DNA of 64,000 bases from Ampullaceana balthica (Eukaryota > Mollusca > Gastropoda > Lymnaeidae). Positions 51,731 to 63,545 of the stretch are shown here, piece after piece. The notes under the pieces were generated by a model. That model saw nothing but the letters and a program-made list of their open reading frames with translations. It ran no database searches and was not told the origin of the DNA. Numbering within the stretch: position 1 is the stretch's first letter; the number at the start of each line of letters is the position of its first letter. The stretch covers positions 466,501-530,500 of the forward strand of contig CALYLW010000313.1 of assembly GCA_944989445.1 (NCBI GenBank). The letters are read 5' to 3'. The translations under genes and the position numbers were made by a program.

Positions 51731-53769
51731 ATATCATAACAAAAAAATTGTAATGGCATACAACGTGTCTGGTAAAGTACATTAAAACAAGACGATGTAA
51801 CGGCTAGTGACAATTCATCACATGACTTGCCAGGCAAATGAAAGTCGTCAGTGTCCTTCTCACAGAAGAACCATGGCTTCTGGTTATAAAAGCCTTCTGT
51901 TGAGGTCTTTTTGTTACTAGTGCGTTTAGCTTCTGTTGATGTATTTTTATTACGAGTAGAGCTGTCAATATTATTGAAAAAAGCTGCCCAGGTACCGGTT
52001 CAAAGTTTGACCGGTTACCCTGGTACCCGTTCGAAATGCCTCAAAATTTTCGCAGTCATACCTCGCTATTGGCCTTATATTTCTTTGTTTATTATGGAAA
52101 TGCAAATTTGTAATGTAATGAATCAGCGATGTAAAAATGATGACATTGAAATACTACTATAGTGCAGTGGTGTAAAAACAATGAGCAGACGGGTGCCAAA
52201 GTGAATTTTAAAAAAGTAAATAATTTTTATTCTTTTTTTTTCTTTTCTTTTTTTTTGGGGGGGGGGCGCTAAACAAAGGCTTTTAAATATAAAGGGCGGT
52301 AATTGTATGACAGGCGGGTTATTTCTAGTTCATAGATAACTGTTGTAATTAACCAATCTTTCCGGGACTTGTCCCTAGTGAGTGGACCCATCCCCCAGCA
52401 TTTATTTTTGTTATTACGTTATTACAGTGAAAATCATTTAACGATTTAAATATTTTTATTTTAAAAAAACCAATCATAGAGCAGGTGTTTGTTTTTTAAG
52501 TATGGTGGGAACAGGGCTGTCAATATTGTTGAACACAGCTGCCCGGGTACCTGTCCAAATTTTGAACGGGTACCAGGCTACCCGTTCGAAACGCCGCATA
52601 ATTTTCGCCGTCATGACCGCTATACAATGCAAACTAGTTAACATCCATCCATGCACCCCATTTCACATAGTGGTCAACGGCATGCTTCCAGTAGCATACT
52701 ATCGTGAAGTTTAATGCACTACAAACTTTTATTTCCTTCTGTAAATGCATTCGTCATACTCATAAACTAAAACTACAGCAAACTGCACATTCAAACAAAA
52801 TGTCAACGGTAATGGCGCAAAATTTAGTCAGGTCATATGGGCCCAGCTGCTTGAATGTTAATGTCCGTTAGGTGACTGTATGCGGTACGAGGGGGCGCGC
52901 TACTGAGTTGACCCAGCATTTATTAATTTTTTTTATTTCAGTGACAATCATTGAACGACTGAATTAAAAAAAAACTTTAAAAAAAACAATAATAGATGAG
53001 GTGTTTTTAGTATGGTGGGAATAGGAGTGGAAGGAGTAGTGAGGAGGGGTATTAGAAAAAACAACATTGGCTCGTATCAACCGGTAACTCAATGTTGTCG
53101 CTGTATTTCAAAGCCAAGTTCGCGTCCTGTGATATAATAAAAGCAGGGGTGTTATTAATAATAAAACATAACACCGCATCTCTTTCATCGCCAGGCCCTC
53201 TTAATTCTTTGCGGCGCGGTCTGGTTTTCCTTACTTGTTCATTCAAAAATCCACAAAAATTTTTGTGTTAAGCGATTTTTGTTTCATGCTCAGAGAAAAA
53301 AAAGGTGAAACAAAATACCTTGTACGTTGTCAGGGCCGTATTTAATTTCCCGTTGACAGATATTTCTTATTAAGCGTTTTCGTGTAAAACGTATTTCACA
53401 GCGCATAGTTCAAACGAAAAGTTCTCATTTGATAAATTGTTCACGAGCCCAAATGTTAACACAGAAGAGCCGCTGTTTGGCCACCGTTTGTATAGCCATT
53501 GCAGCCACATTTCTCGGATACTCAAGCGCAATTTTATTACCCGGGTAATTGCACGGCAACGGGTACCCGGATTTCCTAGTTAGCAGCCACATTTTGAGAG
53601 TCCCTGGTCAAAGTCATCCCAATGAAGGGTCTACGTGGTCTCTCATCACTAACAAAGGGAAACTAATCCAGTCAAATCTTTTCAAAGCTTTTCAAAATGA
53701 TGTCCCTTGGTCCCTGCATTACTTACTCGGCATCAGTTTATATGTTGTCTTTTAGTAGTGGTATTTATA
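51731..53769. other. Stretch with a duplicated 110-bp segment
   Basis: 51958-52065 and 52512-52620 share agxgctgtcaatattxttga, followed by ggtaccxgttcaaaxtttga and a palindromic GGTACC-rich core, then cgttcgaaaxgc. A related GGGTACCCGG segment lies at 53550-53570. Likely dispersed repeat ends; no target duplication found. No gene seen. Confidence 0.5.
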
Positions 53770-53774
53770 TAGAC

Positions 53775-54270
53775 ACTAACATTCCTGACAGTCTCGTAAA
53801 GTGTGGTAGTAGAGTCCCAAGCATTCCTGATAATCTCGTAAAGTGTGGTAGTAGAGACCCAAGCATTCCTGACAATCTCGTAAAGTGTGGTAGTAGAGAC
53901 CCAAACATTCCTGACAGCCTCGTAAAGTGTGGTAGTAGAGACCCAAGCATTCCTGGGAGTCTCATAAAGTGTGGTAGTAGAGACCCAAGCATTCCTGACA
54001 GTCTCGTAAAGTGTGGTAGTAGAGACCCAAACATTCCTGACAGTCTCGTAAAGTGTGGTAGAAGAGACCCAAACATTCCTGACAGTCTCGTAAAGTGTGG
54101 TAGTAGAGACCCAAACATTCCTGACAGTCTCGTAAAGTGTGGTAGAAGAGACCCAAACATTCCTGACAGTCTCGTAAAGTGTGGTAGTAGAGACCCAAAC
54201 ATTCCTGACAATCTCGTAAAGTGTGGTAGTAGAGACCCAAACATTCCTGACAGTCTCGTAAAGTGTGGTT
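53775..54270. repeat. 42-bp minisatellite, left part of a split array
   Basis: About 12 copies of acattcctgacagtctcgta then aagtgtggtagtagagaccc and aa. Continues at 54552-54648 after a SINE, and as a 49-base variant at 56160-56930 after a hAT insertion. Confidence 0.95.
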
Positions 54271-54552
54271 ATCTTATCTTATCAATACAGACGCTCCTTC
54301 TATGCAGAAGATAGTTGCGTCCACAGACCATGACAGATGATCTGTTGGCAAGTGATGCAGCATTCACAGGCCACGGCTTTGTGGGTTCCACGCATTACCC
54401 AGCCGCCTAACTACATGTAGTGTTAGGTACCCATTCGGAGCGGGGTGACTCAAGGACGCCCTAGGCCCCGGGAACAAACCCTTGCCTTCACACGGATTCG
54501 AACCCGTGACCATCGGTACGACAGTCCAGTGCGCTGCCACTCGACCACCGCG
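54271..54552 (-). mobile_element. tRNA-derived SINE inserted in the minisatellite
   Basis: The minus-strand head reads GCGGTGGTCGAGTGGCAGCG (box A) and, about 40 bases on, CACGGGTTCGAATCCGTGTG (box B with its T-arm stem). The 3' end is GAAGGAGCGTCTGTATTGAT followed by a GATAA tail. Pieces of the same 3' end occur at 43366-43412 and near 60820. Confidence 0.82.
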
Positions 54553-54656
54553 TGGTAGTAGAGACCCAAGCATTCCTGACAGTCTCGTAAAGTGTGGTAG
54601 TAGAGACCCAAACATTCCTGACAGTCTCGTAAAGTGTGGTAGTAGAGAATAAAGAC

Positions 54657-56158
54657 CAGGGTTGCCAACTCAATAAAATAACATTTACTGACAAATATAA
54701 GAACTCTCAACAAAATTTACGGACAAAAACAATTTTTTACGGACACATTTAACATTAAATGTTGGCCTTAAAACGAACGAATATGAATCATAATCCAAGC
54801 ATTGTAGCTAAAAAATGTAAAGTATCCATATGACCATGTCTCTATTACCATACTCATATTTTATAACGTTAGTCTATTGTATGACATTCATTATCAGTGA
54901 TCATCTGCTTATCATACATAGAAACATTTACACAGTCGATCATTGTGGGGGTAATTTGTCCCGGTCCATTTCTCAGTCAGTAAACTTTCCAACATTGGAG
55001 TAGACAATTTGTTTCTCAAGTTGGTTTTCAATAAACTATCAGCAGAAAAAACGCGTTCTACTTCTGCTGTTCCATGTGGAAGCGCCAACATTGTTTGTTC
55101 GAAAGTAGCGGAAATCTGTACTCTTTGTTTTCGATATTTCTAGACATTTGTCCAATTTGATGTCAGAAAGCATTATAACTTCCGTCGGCTTTGACATTGC
55201 TTAAATCCGCAACTTGGTAGTCAATAAACTCGGCCTCTAAACTCTAAACAATCAAAATCTGCTGGAGACACAATTTGTGGAAAAAGCTGGGCCAGTTCCA
55301 AAATTTCCGACTGTTCCTACGATATTCTGTTAGTGGGTTTTAGTACTGACATGAGATTCAGCACTCTGTTGCTAATAGGTATTCTTTTCTGGATTGCACC
55401 GACTGCATTGGTATAAAATGCAAGAACATCAACATAAAACTTTTCAACAGTCGATGGATCATCTACTTTTTGCAGCTGTAGTTTAGTTTGATAACCAATT
55501 AATATGTCATCGCGTGATTGAAACTTTGTACTTTCCAAGTGATCAAAACTCGTTAAGTCTTCAACTAACAACAGTACCTGTGGTCGTATATAGTAACCCA
55601 ACACACTTTTCAACAGTTGATTTGCCTCTGCATATAAATCTGGTAAAATCGAAGAATTTGATTGAAACATTTTGTTGAACTGAGTAAACATAGGCAGCAC
55701 TGCTTGCAAAAACAAAAAAATATCATTTAACGACAGGATGTTGCAATTGAGTCTAATTCTATCCACTGTAACCAACCGGTCACACTCATCACTTGATTGA
55801 AAATAGCTTGAAAGTGAATCATATTGTTTAAGTTTAACAATACTATTAATACACTCCAACAGGCTCAACCATCTCGTGGAACACAGCTGCAACATTCGTA
55901 GTGTGTCTGCTTCCACGTACTCTTGAAACTCTTTATAAAACTGTAATCTTTTGCAACTATGTGAAAAATTAAAATTTGAATCAAGAAAATAGATATCACA
56001 AACATGATTTACTATTTTTTTTAAACGTTGAGATTCCACGTTTTGTCAATATTTTTTTACGGACGTCTTAATTTTTTTAATGGAATTTTACGGACAGGCA
56101 AGTTTTACGACAAATCTTTACGGACTGTCCGTAAATTTACGGACATTTGGCAACCCTG
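54657..56158 (-). mobile_element. hAT element (CAGGGTTGCCAA ends) inserted in the minisatellite
   Basis: Ends CAGGGTTGCCAACTC and TTTGGCAACCCTG; flanks ataaagac (54649-54656) and atagagac (56159-56166) match at seven of eight bases. TTTACGGACA motifs repeat inside both ends, the kind of subterminal repeats that hAT transposases bind. Carries a partial transposase on the minus strand. Confidence 0.85.
54950..56039 (-). pseudogene. hAT transposase, C-terminal half, frameshifted
   Basis: An intact 240-codon stretch (56039-55317) reads LQLCSTRWLSLLECINSIVK, then LFLQAVLPMFTQFNKMFQS and YYIRPQVLL, typical of the C-terminal half of ZMYM/SCAND3-like hAT transposases (C-S-T-R-W-L-S is a conserved block). 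Beyond a frameshift the minus strand at about 55100-54950 gives LALPHGTAEVERVFSADSLL and KTNLRNKLST, the hATC dimerisation signature. The zinc finger and the first catalytic Asp region are absent, so the enzyme is not functional. Confidence 0.85.
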
Positions 56159-56159
56159 A

Positions 56160-56930
56160 TAGAGACCCAAACATTCCTGACAGTCTGGTTAAGTGTGGTA
56201 GTAGAGAGTAGAGACCCAAACATTCCTGACAGTCTGGTTAAGTGTGGTAGTAGAGAGTAGAGACCCAAACATTCCTGACAGTCTGGTTAAGTGTGGTAGT
56301 AGAGAGTAGAGACCCAAACATTCCTGACAGTCTGGTTAAGTGTGGTAGTAGAGAGTAGAGACCCAAACATTCCTGACAGTCTGGTTAAGTGTGGTAGTAG
56401 AGAGTAGAGACCCAAACATTCCTGACAGTCTGGTTAAGTGTGGTAGTAGAGAGTAGAGACCCAAACATTCCTGACAGTCTGGTTAAGTGTGGTAGTAGAG
56501 AGTAGAGACCCAAACATTCCTGACAGTCTGGTTAAGTGTGGTAGTAGAGAGTAGAGACCCAAACATTCCTGACAGTCTGGTTAAGTGTGGTAGTAGAGAG
56601 TAGAGACCCAAACATTCCTGACAGTCTGGTTAAGTGTGGTAGTAGAGAGTAGAGACCCAAACATTCCTGACAGTCTGGTTAAGTGTGGTAGTAGAGAGTA
56701 GAGACCCAAACATTCCTGACAGTCTGGTTAAGTGTGGTAGTAGAGAGTAGAGACCCAAACATTCCTGACAGTCTGGTTAAGTGTGGTAGTAGAGAGTAGA
56801 GACCCAAACATTCCTGACAGTCTGGTTAAGTGTGGTAGTAGAGAGTAGAGACCCAAACATTCCTGACAGTCTGGTTAAGTGTGGTAGTAGAAAGTAGAGA
56901 CCCAAACATTCCTGACAGTCCGGTGAAGAC
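56160..56930. repeat. 49-bp minisatellite, right part of the split array
   Basis: About 15 near-identical copies of agagtagagacccaaacatt then cctgacagtctggttaagtg and tggtagtag. The unit differs from the left part by a 7-base gain (agagtag) and the change tcgtaaag to tggttaag. Confidence 0.95.
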
Positions 56931-58046
56931 ATGAAAGAAGCTAATTGTCTCACATCATTATTGGTTTGAATGGAGCCAAAGTGGTAAGACCAAATACCAT
57001 GGGAAACAGTTGTCAGACATAACACAGGGGAAAACATGATCAGAGCAAACACCATGGGAAACATTTTCAGACTTCACGTAAGAAATGGTCTAAAGTTTCT
57101 AGTATCATTCTCAAAGGACTGAAACGATTTCTGAGTGTAAATTTTATAAAGGCGGCCTTTCGTATTGTTGTTCTTAAATGCTCTTATCTACGTAAAGTTC
57201 AAGTTCGTCTTGGCGTGTGAATCGTTTCCGGTTCTATTAAGTTTTAGATTTCTTTTTGCAAGCATTTCCTTGACTTAGTGTCTTAGCTAGAGCAGGTGTA
57301 ATGACTTGTCCTAGAAGCCGGAATCCGTGCACGGAATTAGTGTCGCCATCATCGCTGGGGGCACCAATTTATGTTTTCGGAGGGATGTTGATTACCGGCC
57401 ATTTACAAAAATGAACTGTGAATGTCACGTATCAATTAATGTTTATACATTACACACGCTACGCTAAACCCGTGGTTTATGTCTAGTTTTGCATTTTAAT
57501 TATTGCTTTAAATGTTGATAATTTGTAATTTTCCTGGTTTAATCAGGCAACTCAGGCGGGAAAAAGGATGGTGTGTTTGTTCTTGAAAATGGAAACAAAA
57601 TTTTTTTTATCCCTAAGTATATCTAAGGATTGTATTAGATTATTTTTGTGTTTGTTTACCAAGTTAGAATTTTAAGCCTCATGTAATATCTCTACTTTGC
57701 TCTGTGTTGTATCTTCAAATGTTTCTAGGTTTAGTGATTTAACCAATAGTGTTACTCTTGTCGATTTTAAATATTCCATAGTTATGAATCTTGTGGCTCT
57801 TTTTAGAATTTTATCTAGTTCATCTAATGGTTTACTTCTTATTCTTGTAAGTATTATCTAACTCATACAGTAGTAACTTGAGATAACGAAATTATTTCGT
57901 TCCGGAGTCGCTTTCGTATCTCAGATTATTATTTTTTTTAGACAATTCAACTTTTATGTTAGTTGTCTTATTCGCTACAAGCCCTAAGAAAACACAATTT
58001 TAATTTTATGATAAAACAAAAATACATGGGACTGTATACAGTAGTG
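56931..58046. other. Unassigned stretch
   Basis: 57870-57950 (acagtagtaacttgagataa) and 59880-59990 (tcgtttcgtatcataa type, with inverted aagtcaagttattcg) may be the two ends of an old pogo-like element that holds the hAT at 58047-59342; the match is weak. No gene seen. Confidence 0.4.
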
Positions 58047-58439
58047 CAGGGGTCTGGAAACTATGGCTCGCGAGCCAGATGTGGCTCTATTGATGGCTGC
58101 ATCTGGCTCACAGACACATGTTCGATTAATTAAAAAAATGTTTCTTCAGACTCCTTTGATCTACATTTTCATAATTCATTGCATATAAAATTATCTAAAT
58201 CAGATAAATGTGAAAATGCAAGGCGTTGGAAATACAATCTAATCCCTGCAACAAGCAGAGTTTGTATTTGAAAACAAGCTAGAACTCTTCATCGCCGACA
58301 TTGAAACAGGTCGTTAACTAAATTTTGAAAAACCGGGAGAGTTCTAAGATACGTGCGCATCAAGTGACCCTGCTCAACATCTTAATATTCAGCAGCTAGC
58401 AGGCTTCACCTTTAATCCCCTGCATTCATTTAAAGCGCG

Positions 58440-59120
58440 ATGTGGAGAATTTCGCGAGCACACCCGTCTTTTTAAGTTCATCACACATCCACACGAGTGT
58501 GCAGTGGACAGCACTGACCTGAGTTGTATCCCCGGTGTCTCCGTCTGAGATTTTGAGCTCCAGGCTGCTGACCTGAAGCCCTCAGACATGTGGGTGAATA
58601 AGTTCAAGTCACTGAATGAAGCAGAGTTGGTGAGCAAACACAAGTTGGGAAGAAATGAAAATTCTTCAACACGCAGACCAGCTGATTGTCAAAACTTAGA
58701 ATGCGCTTGCCGTCACATACCACACACCGAAGTGTGTGAGTATTGCTGTACTGACAATGGTTGGCTCTACGTATTTTTGCATGCCAGCAGTCTTTCTCAC
58801 ATCTAAAGAACATTAAGGCCAACCAGCGATCACGTTTAACGGATGGAAGTCTCGTCGCCTCCATGAAGCTTAACCTCACCACCAATGTTCCCTCTAAGGT
58901 TCGTTTTTCCGTGTGCAAAGTTAAAGAACTCGTGTGCAAAGTTGTACAGCATCCATTTTTGTGCAGTATTTTACAAAATTTTCTGCGCAGTAATTCTAAA
59001 CTGCTGCGCGGCGTCGGTCAGATATCTGTGCGGCCGCGCAGCTTAAAGGTGACATTGCTCACCACGTATCAACCAGACTACAAAGCCATCAGCAAAGTCA
59101 TGCTGCACCATAAGTCACAT
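58440..59120 (+). pseudogene. hAT (Charlie/ZBED5-like) transposase C-terminus, interrupted by a MITE
   Basis: Plus-strand frame reads EFREHTRLFKFITHPHECAV, then DLSCIPGVSV, a stop, DFELQAADLKPSDMWVNKF. After frameshifts, LALRIFACQQSFSHLKNIKA and RSRLTDGSLVASMKLNLTT follow: the C-x-Q-x-F-S-x-x-K...S-R-L-T-D hATC signature. The MITE 58883-59057 sits after this, and the frame resumes as TTYQPDYKAISKVMLHHK and stop. Relatives are GTF2IRD2/ZBED5-type domesticated transposases, but this copy is plainly dead. Confidence 0.85.
58883..59057. mobile_element. 175-bp hAT MITE (CAATGTTCC family) inside a transposase pseudogene
   Basis: Ends CAATGTTCCCTCTAAGGTTC and GCTTAAAGGTGACATTG; exact 8-bp duplication ctcaccac at 58875-58882 and 59058-59065. 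Confidence 0.88.
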
Positions 59121-59342
59121 TAATGGTACGAAATGCTTGTTATTTATTAGCAACACCCTAACAATGTTATTAAACAAAGAATTCAGATAAATAATTATTG
59201 CACTTTTAGTTTTGAAATTACACAAAATGCACACGTTTACTTAAATTTTTAGTTTTAAACATAATGTATGGCTCTCACGGAATTAATGTTCAAAATAAGT
59301 GGTGTCTATGGCTCTCTCGGACAAAAAGTTTCCCGACCCCTG

Positions 59343-60310
59343 CAGTAGTGTATGCAATATCCATCTGCGGCAATCAAACCATTAATAACTAATTATACTA
59401 GGGGTGTACCGGATTTCGGCTCCGGTAAATCCGGAATCCGGCGATTTTTACAAATCTGTTCCGGTCCAATTTTGCCGGATGTTGTAATAGCACAGTAGCA
59501 CTTCGAGTTTAATATTTCTCGCTGATGTAAATAAGTATTAAACCCCCACCCAAAACAAAACAAAAAATTACTTCATGAGTTTCTGGGACTTAAATATGTC
59601 TTATGATATTAAGGCACTCGAAGTCCAGAAGTATTCTGTATTTTATTTATTTTTTAAAGTCTACATCCTGTTTGAAAGTGGACAGTTCTCGATTAATTAA
59701 AATTAATTAATTTATTATAATATTTTTGCCTTAAGCTAATTTAATAATTATTTTAAAAGTATTTTTTAAATTAGTAAAAATTATTCATTATTTCAAATGT
59801 TCCGTTTTGTCGGATCACTTTGAGTTTCCACTTCACCTACTAATGGCCTGTAACAGAGATTTATTCACACTCTGTGCCGAGCCCTCGTTTCGTATCATAA
59901 TTTTTGTTTCGTATTATAGGACGTAAAGAATTTGGAACCTCGTTTCGTAAGTCAAGTTATTCGTATGACAGGGCTTTCGTACCATGAGTTGAATTGTGTC
60001 ATTGTAATATTGGAAACGGCGTGTTTGCTTCGTCATATGACCTCTAACAGACGAACATCACAGGTTCGCTTTAATTTGTAAGTCATGTTGTTAGGTTATA
60101 GTGTAGCACGCCAGTCTCAATTAAAACAATTGTTAAATACAGGGCAATCAATGCAGGTGAAAGCTAACCATATCAATTTTAAATTCTGTAATACACGTGA
60201 TTGGCAATAATACAATTGTACACAATACTTGCATTTCTAAACTCATTTGATTCGAAGTTTTCAGTTAATAAATTCATTTGATCAAGAGTGTAAGTTTACT
60301 TTAAGAAAGC
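59343..60310. other. Unassigned stretch
   Basis: 59404-59470 resembles the terminus-like segment near 20905 (tgtaccggatttcggctccg). No gene seen. Confidence 0.45.
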
Positions 60311-60314
60311 TAAG

Positions 60315-60555
60315 GAATAGTACTGTAAGGATGCTAAGCTTTAGTACTGTAAGGATGCTAAGCTAGTGTACTGCGAGGATGCTAAGCTATAGTACTGTAA
60401 GGATGCTAAGCACTGTACTGCGAGGATGCTAAGCTAGTGTAACTGTAAGTTCGCTAAGCTGTGTACTGCGAGGATGCTAAGCTAGTGTACTGCGAGGATG
60501 CTAAGCTAGTGAACTGTAAGTTCGCTAAGCTAGTGTACCGAAAGGTTGCTAAGTT
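60315..60555. repeat. 24-bp minisatellite (gtactgcgaggatgctaagc)
   Basis: About ten imperfect copies of gtactgtaaggatgctaagc + tagt, with gtaagttcgctaagc variants. Confidence 0.9.
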
Positions 60556-60897
60556 ATTGACCAATGGCGTACATAAAACCAATTCGATGTTAAAAACATT
60601 TAGTGTAATATCAAATAAATTTCTAACACACCTGCAAACAATTAGTGCGTGATCTTAATGGCTGTGGACTAGTTAGTCTTGGCTAGAAGCTCATCATAAA
60701 AGGGGGGGGGGAGCAAGCAGAAAAACCAACACATTATCAATATTTAAACTTCTAATAAAAATGCAAGATTAGACAAAAAACCATGGATAATTGTGGATAC
60801 TCATGGAAAATCTTCTGTTAAGAAGGAGCGTATGTAATAGAAAAGATTAGGTACCTCTGAATTTGAACCTGGGATTAGAGTCCCGTAGGCTCTAGAA

Positions 60898-61108
60898 CAG
60901 TGATGGTGAACCCATGGCACGCGTGCCACAGTTGGCCCGCAGAGCCTCATCAGCCGGCACGCGACTAAAATATTACTTTCTTTAATGAACCAGCTAAGCC
61001 AAACCCCCATTTTCGGGTTTCATAGGAGTGTTGGCACTTCGCTATAAATAAGTGGTTTTTAAAAAAAAATTTTTGGGCACGCGGACCCAAAAAGGTTCGC
61101 CACAACTG
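60898..61108. mobile_element. 211-bp hAT MITE (CAGTGATGGTGAACC family)
   Basis: Ends CAGTGATGGTGAACCCATGG and GGTTCGCCACAACTG; flanks ctctagaa (60890-60897) and ctctagag (61109-61116). Same family as 36136-36300, inverted in part. Confidence 0.85.
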
Positions 61109-61271
61109 CTCTAGAGCAACTGTAAAAATTCAGGCATTTTCTGCTTCCACCCCCCCCCCGCTCGCCATAATTAAGCGTTGGAAATCAAAGAAATCTGAAT
61201 TCAATTGTTTCAATTGTCAGTACTTCTATTAGTCAGAATTCCACACCGCGAGATTGTCGATTATTTTCTAC

Positions 61272-62956
61272 TAATTGAACTTGAACTTGAACTATCCCTT
61301 AACCCGTTGTTGGGTCGTTGGGGCACCATCGTGAACTGCTCACTAACACACGCCATTTGTCCCGGTCCTGTGCTGCCCTTTGAGAGTCGCTGAATGACAG
61401 GCCGGTCCACTCTTTGATATCGTCCTCACATCTCTTCTTTTGTCTGCCTCTTTTCCTTCCTCCCTGGACTGTGCCTTGCAATATAGTTTTTGCGAGACCT
61501 CCAGTTCTTGTCACGTGTCCGTACCATCGTAATTTCCTCTTCTTAAGTGATGTGAGTAGGTCCTCGTAGGGGCCAATGACAGTACTTATTGTGTTGCGGA
61601 CCGCTTCGTTTGTGATGTGCGCTGTGTAGGGGATGTTCAATATCTTTCTGAAACATCTCATCTCTAGCGCATTGATTCTTCTTTGGAGGTCTGCAGTGAG
61701 CGTCCAAGCCTCACAACCATACAAAAAGACCGACATCGCCAGAGAGCGCATTAGCCGGATCTTTGTATCTCATGGAGAGCTTTCTTTACTTTTCCAGATG
61801 TGCTTTAATTTACTCAATGCTGCCATTGTTTGGGCTACTCTGGCAAGAATTTCTGGCTTTGAGCCTTCGTCGGATATTATGGCCCCTAGATATTTGAAGG
61901 TGGAGACTTCTTCGAGTTTTTGCCCGTTTATCCGAATCTCACTTGTGAATTTACTATTTGCCATGACCTTGGTCTTTTCTGCATTGATTTCCATGCCGTA
62001 CGCCTTTGCTGTTTTCTCTAGTTTTGCAAGGAATTCTTTTAGTTCGTCCTCGCTACCAGCTAGGCCGTCTGTGTCATCGGCGAAGCGTAGGTTGGTTATA
62101 CTTCTCCCTCCGATGCTGACTGTTCCGACATGGTCTTCTAGCACATCTGTCATGATCCTTTCAAGGAAGAGGTTGAAGAGGATGGGGGAAAGTAAACATC
62201 CTTGTCTGACACCAACAGTGGTCTTGAACCAATCTCCCAGCTTGCTGTTGAAGAGTACTGCGCTGGTTGCTCTGTTGTAAATGTTCTTGATCACTTCAGT
62301 GAGGTTTACATTTATGTTGAATTTGTGCATAGTTGCCCTACAGTGCCGCATGCCACACTCTGTCGAACGCCTTTTTAAAAGTCTATAAAGACATGATAGA
62401 GGTCACTCTGGTGTTGGATATGTTTTTCATAGAGAACTCGCAGGTTAAAGATTTGCTCCGTTGTGCTTCTTCCTGCTCTGAAGCCCGCCTGCTCTTCTGA
62501 AATGTTTTGCTCTGCTTGTGGTTTCAGTCTGTTCAATATGATCATAAGCATGACTTTGCTGGGGTGACTAATCAGGCTGATTGTACGGTAGTTCTGACAC
62601 ATCTGTAGATTACCCTTTTTTGGGAGCGTGATAACCAGCGATTGCGTCCAGGGGGTTGGCCATTTGTCCTGTCTGCCAGATCTTGTTGCACATGTTAGTT
62701 AGGATGTTTATTACGGGGCCACCTCCTGCTTGAATCAGTTCGCCCGGAATGTTGTCCGCTCCAGCTGATTTCCCCTTCTTCAATTTTTGTACAGCCAGCT
62801 CCACCTCGTCGCGGAGAATAGAATGCATGTCTGTGTTAGTTGACTTTGGGCAGTTGAGCACTGACGCATCGCCTTTGGAGTCTTCATTGTACAGCTCAGA
62901 ACAGTATTCGGTCCATCTTCTGAGAATGTCTTGTTCTTCTGTGATACATTTTGCTA
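61272..62956 (-). mobile_element. 5'-truncated LINE with degenerate reverse transcriptase
   Basis: Minus-strand reading in several frames covers the reverse transcriptase from its N-terminal region to the C-terminal tail, ending in a short TTCAAG repeat (61265-61285) that looks like the element's 3' tail. The endonuclease domain is missing. The closest type I can name is the RTE/I-like group found widely in molluscs and cnidarians. Confidence 0.82.
61299..62950 (-). pseudogene. Non-LTR reverse transcriptase, broken by frameshifts
   Basis: Segments in order: EEQDILRRWTEYCSELYNED (about 62940), LKKGKSAGADNIPGELIQAG, YRTISLISHPSKVMLMIILN, EEQAGFRAGRSTTEQIF, VGVRQGCLLSPILFNLFLE, LRFADDTDGLAG (the catalytic F-A-D-D box near 62075-62085), FKYLGAIISDEG, then after a frameshift FLYGCEAWTL and LRWYGHVTRTGGLAKTILQG with GGRKRGRQKKR, ending at 61299. 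Frame changes lie near 62605, 62360 and 61760. The catalytic box is intact but the whole frame is not. Confidence 0.88.
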
Positions 62957-63229
62957 ATTAGTGCGCTCATGTTTCAAAATCACGGTGAACAAGATTTTTA
63001 AAATGATTTTAACAAAATACATAATTGAAATTAAAAGCATTACTGTTAATGTAAACAACACATGGCAGAAAAAATGTAAACACACACTTCAGAAAAGAGC
63101 ATAGAAAGGAGTTTTGTAGCGTCTAGTGTAAGTTGCCCATTGATCAATAGTTAGCAGAGTTTGAAAGATGAAGCTAATGTTTGCCATCTCTAGAAGAAAG
63201 GTGAGGTCTTGATGGTACACAGTTGTAGC

Positions 63230-63545
63230 ACATCAACACACACTGACGTGTATAACACACTGAGGTGTCTGACACACTGACGTGTATGACACACTGACGT
63301 GTATGACACACTGAGTTGTATGAAAGACTGACGTATGGCACACATGATGCGTATGAGAAACTGACGTGCTATGACACACTGACGTGTATGACACACTGAC
63401 GTGTATAACACACTGAGGTGTCTGACACACTGGTGTGTAAGACACTCTGGCGTGTATGACACACTGGTGTGTAAGACACTATGGCGTGTATGACACACTG
63501 GTGTGTAAGACACTCTGGCGTGTATGACACACTGAGGTATTACAG
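63230..63545. repeat. 17-bp minisatellite (gtatgacacactgacgt)
   Basis: About 18 imperfect copies of tgacacactgacgtgta and variants (ggtgtgtaagacactctg). The overlapping minus-strand frames are repeat translations. Confidence 0.92.

Larger units (their letters stand above)
58047..59342 (+). mobile_element. Charlie-like hAT element with a nested MITE
   Basis: Starts CAGGGGTCTGGAAACTATGG, CTCGCGAGCCAGATGTGGCT and ends AAAAGTTTCCCGACCCCTG; exact 8-bp duplication cagtagtg at 58039-58046 and 59343-59350. Contains transposase remains (58440-59120) and, inside these, a MITE at 58883-59057. The short copy at 44503-44825 shares its ends. Confidence 0.9.

Noticed and set aside
51309..51785. Repeated LPVTYT frame
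   Set aside because: Translation of two adjoining minisatellites.
53697..54314. Open frame of about 205 codons with repeated IPDSLVKCGSRDPN
   Set aside because: Translation of the 42-bp minisatellite, open on both strands for the same reason.
54480..54552. A tRNA gene on the minus strand
   Set aside because: It has A and B boxes but continues into a SINE body with a GATAA tail, and the acceptor stem does not pair.
61633..62280. Plus-strand 215-codon frame
   Set aside because: Antisense shadow of the LINE reverse transcriptase, whose minus-strand motifs are clear.
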